A stretch of DNA of 64,000 bases. Origin: Pseudomonas serboccidentalis (lineage in GTDB: Bacteria; Pseudomonadota; Gammaproteobacteria; Pseudomonadales; Pseudomonadaceae). Both the position numbers and the translations under genes were made by a program. Positions 63,991-64,000 of this stretch are shown one piece after another (the stretch's first letter is position 1; each line of letters starts with the position of its first letter). The notes beneath the pieces are model-generated. The model saw only the letters and a list, made by a program, of their open reading frames with translations. It was not told the origin of the DNA and ran no database searches. The stretch lies in NCBI RefSeq assembly GCF_028830055.1, contig NZ_CP101655.1, positions 5,215,483-5,279,482 on the forward strand. The letters are read 5' to 3'.

Positions 63991-64000
63991 TCTGAAGCGT

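Overview
The window looks like chromosomal DNA of a fluorescens-group Pseudomonas. It is GC-rich, and it carries the typical Pseudomonas order gloB, methyltransferase, rnhA, dnaQ, lysine decarboxylase. Its gaps hold two families of REP hairpins (cores around GTAGGAGCTGCCGCAGGCTGCGATC-like and GGAGTGAGCCTGCTCGCGA-like sequences) that are characteristic of this group. No prophage, insertion sequence, CRISPR array or tRNA was recognised. The right end appears to be the promoter and leader of a ribosomal RNA operon whose 16S gene lies outside.

Layout. 0-10 kb: core genes (glyoxalase II, RNase HI, DNA polymerase III epsilon, Ldc-type decarboxylase, LysR regulator, flavin reductase, an orphan ArsB pump). 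9.7-17.3 kb: a DUF1853 gene, then nadK, a metallophosphatase and a GlpG-like rhomboid protease with overlapping ends, then yeaC, a DUF2797 gene and pepN. 17.4-25.3 kb: katG (with a possible OxyR site), a TonB receptor behind a nearly ideal Zur box (ZnuD-like), a sulfatase/LTA-synthase-like membrane enzyme and a small membrane protein. 25.3-28.4 kb: copper delivery pair PCuAC/Sco, then two adjacent paralogous LuxR-type regulators.

28.4-38.1 kb is the most coherent accessory block. It holds four tandem-domain universal stress proteins, a zinc alcohol dehydrogenase, a DUF4010/MgtC-like membrane protein, a GNAT acetyltransferase and an Anr/FNR-type regulator with all four iron-sulfur cysteines. 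An FNR/Anr-type palindrome (TTGAT-N4-ATCAA or a one-mismatch version) lies 70-110 bp upstream of each of the four stress proteins and the dehydrogenase. I read this as a low-oxygen stress regulon with its own Anr paralogue. Inside it lies a tandem array of REP doublets with a period of 135-136 bp.

38.3-47.1 kb: an isochorismatase-like hydrolase, then a nutrient-scavenging region (2OG-Fe(II) oxygenase plus MetQNI-like transporter, AraC regulator, AhpD-like protein, acyl-CoA-dehydrogenase-like flavoprotein, and a nitrate/sulfonate-type ABC ATPase and permease). The last permease seems to lack its first membrane helix and no second binding protein is present. A second REP-doublet array (period 134 bp) follows.

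47.7-64 kb: a large MscS channel, a cupin, a small secreted protein, several alpha/beta hydrolases, LysR regulator, methyltransferases (one TrmK-like), DJ-1/PfpI protein, a 52-residue DUF2986-like gene, GFA and SDR enzymes, an amino-acid-oxidase-like flavoprotein, a saccharopine-dehydrogenase-like protein with a DUF2269 partner, a DCC protein and an acetyltransferase, ending at the rRNA promoter. Several genes here use TTG or GTG starts. All functional calls rest on reading motifs and translations by eye; no database search was run.
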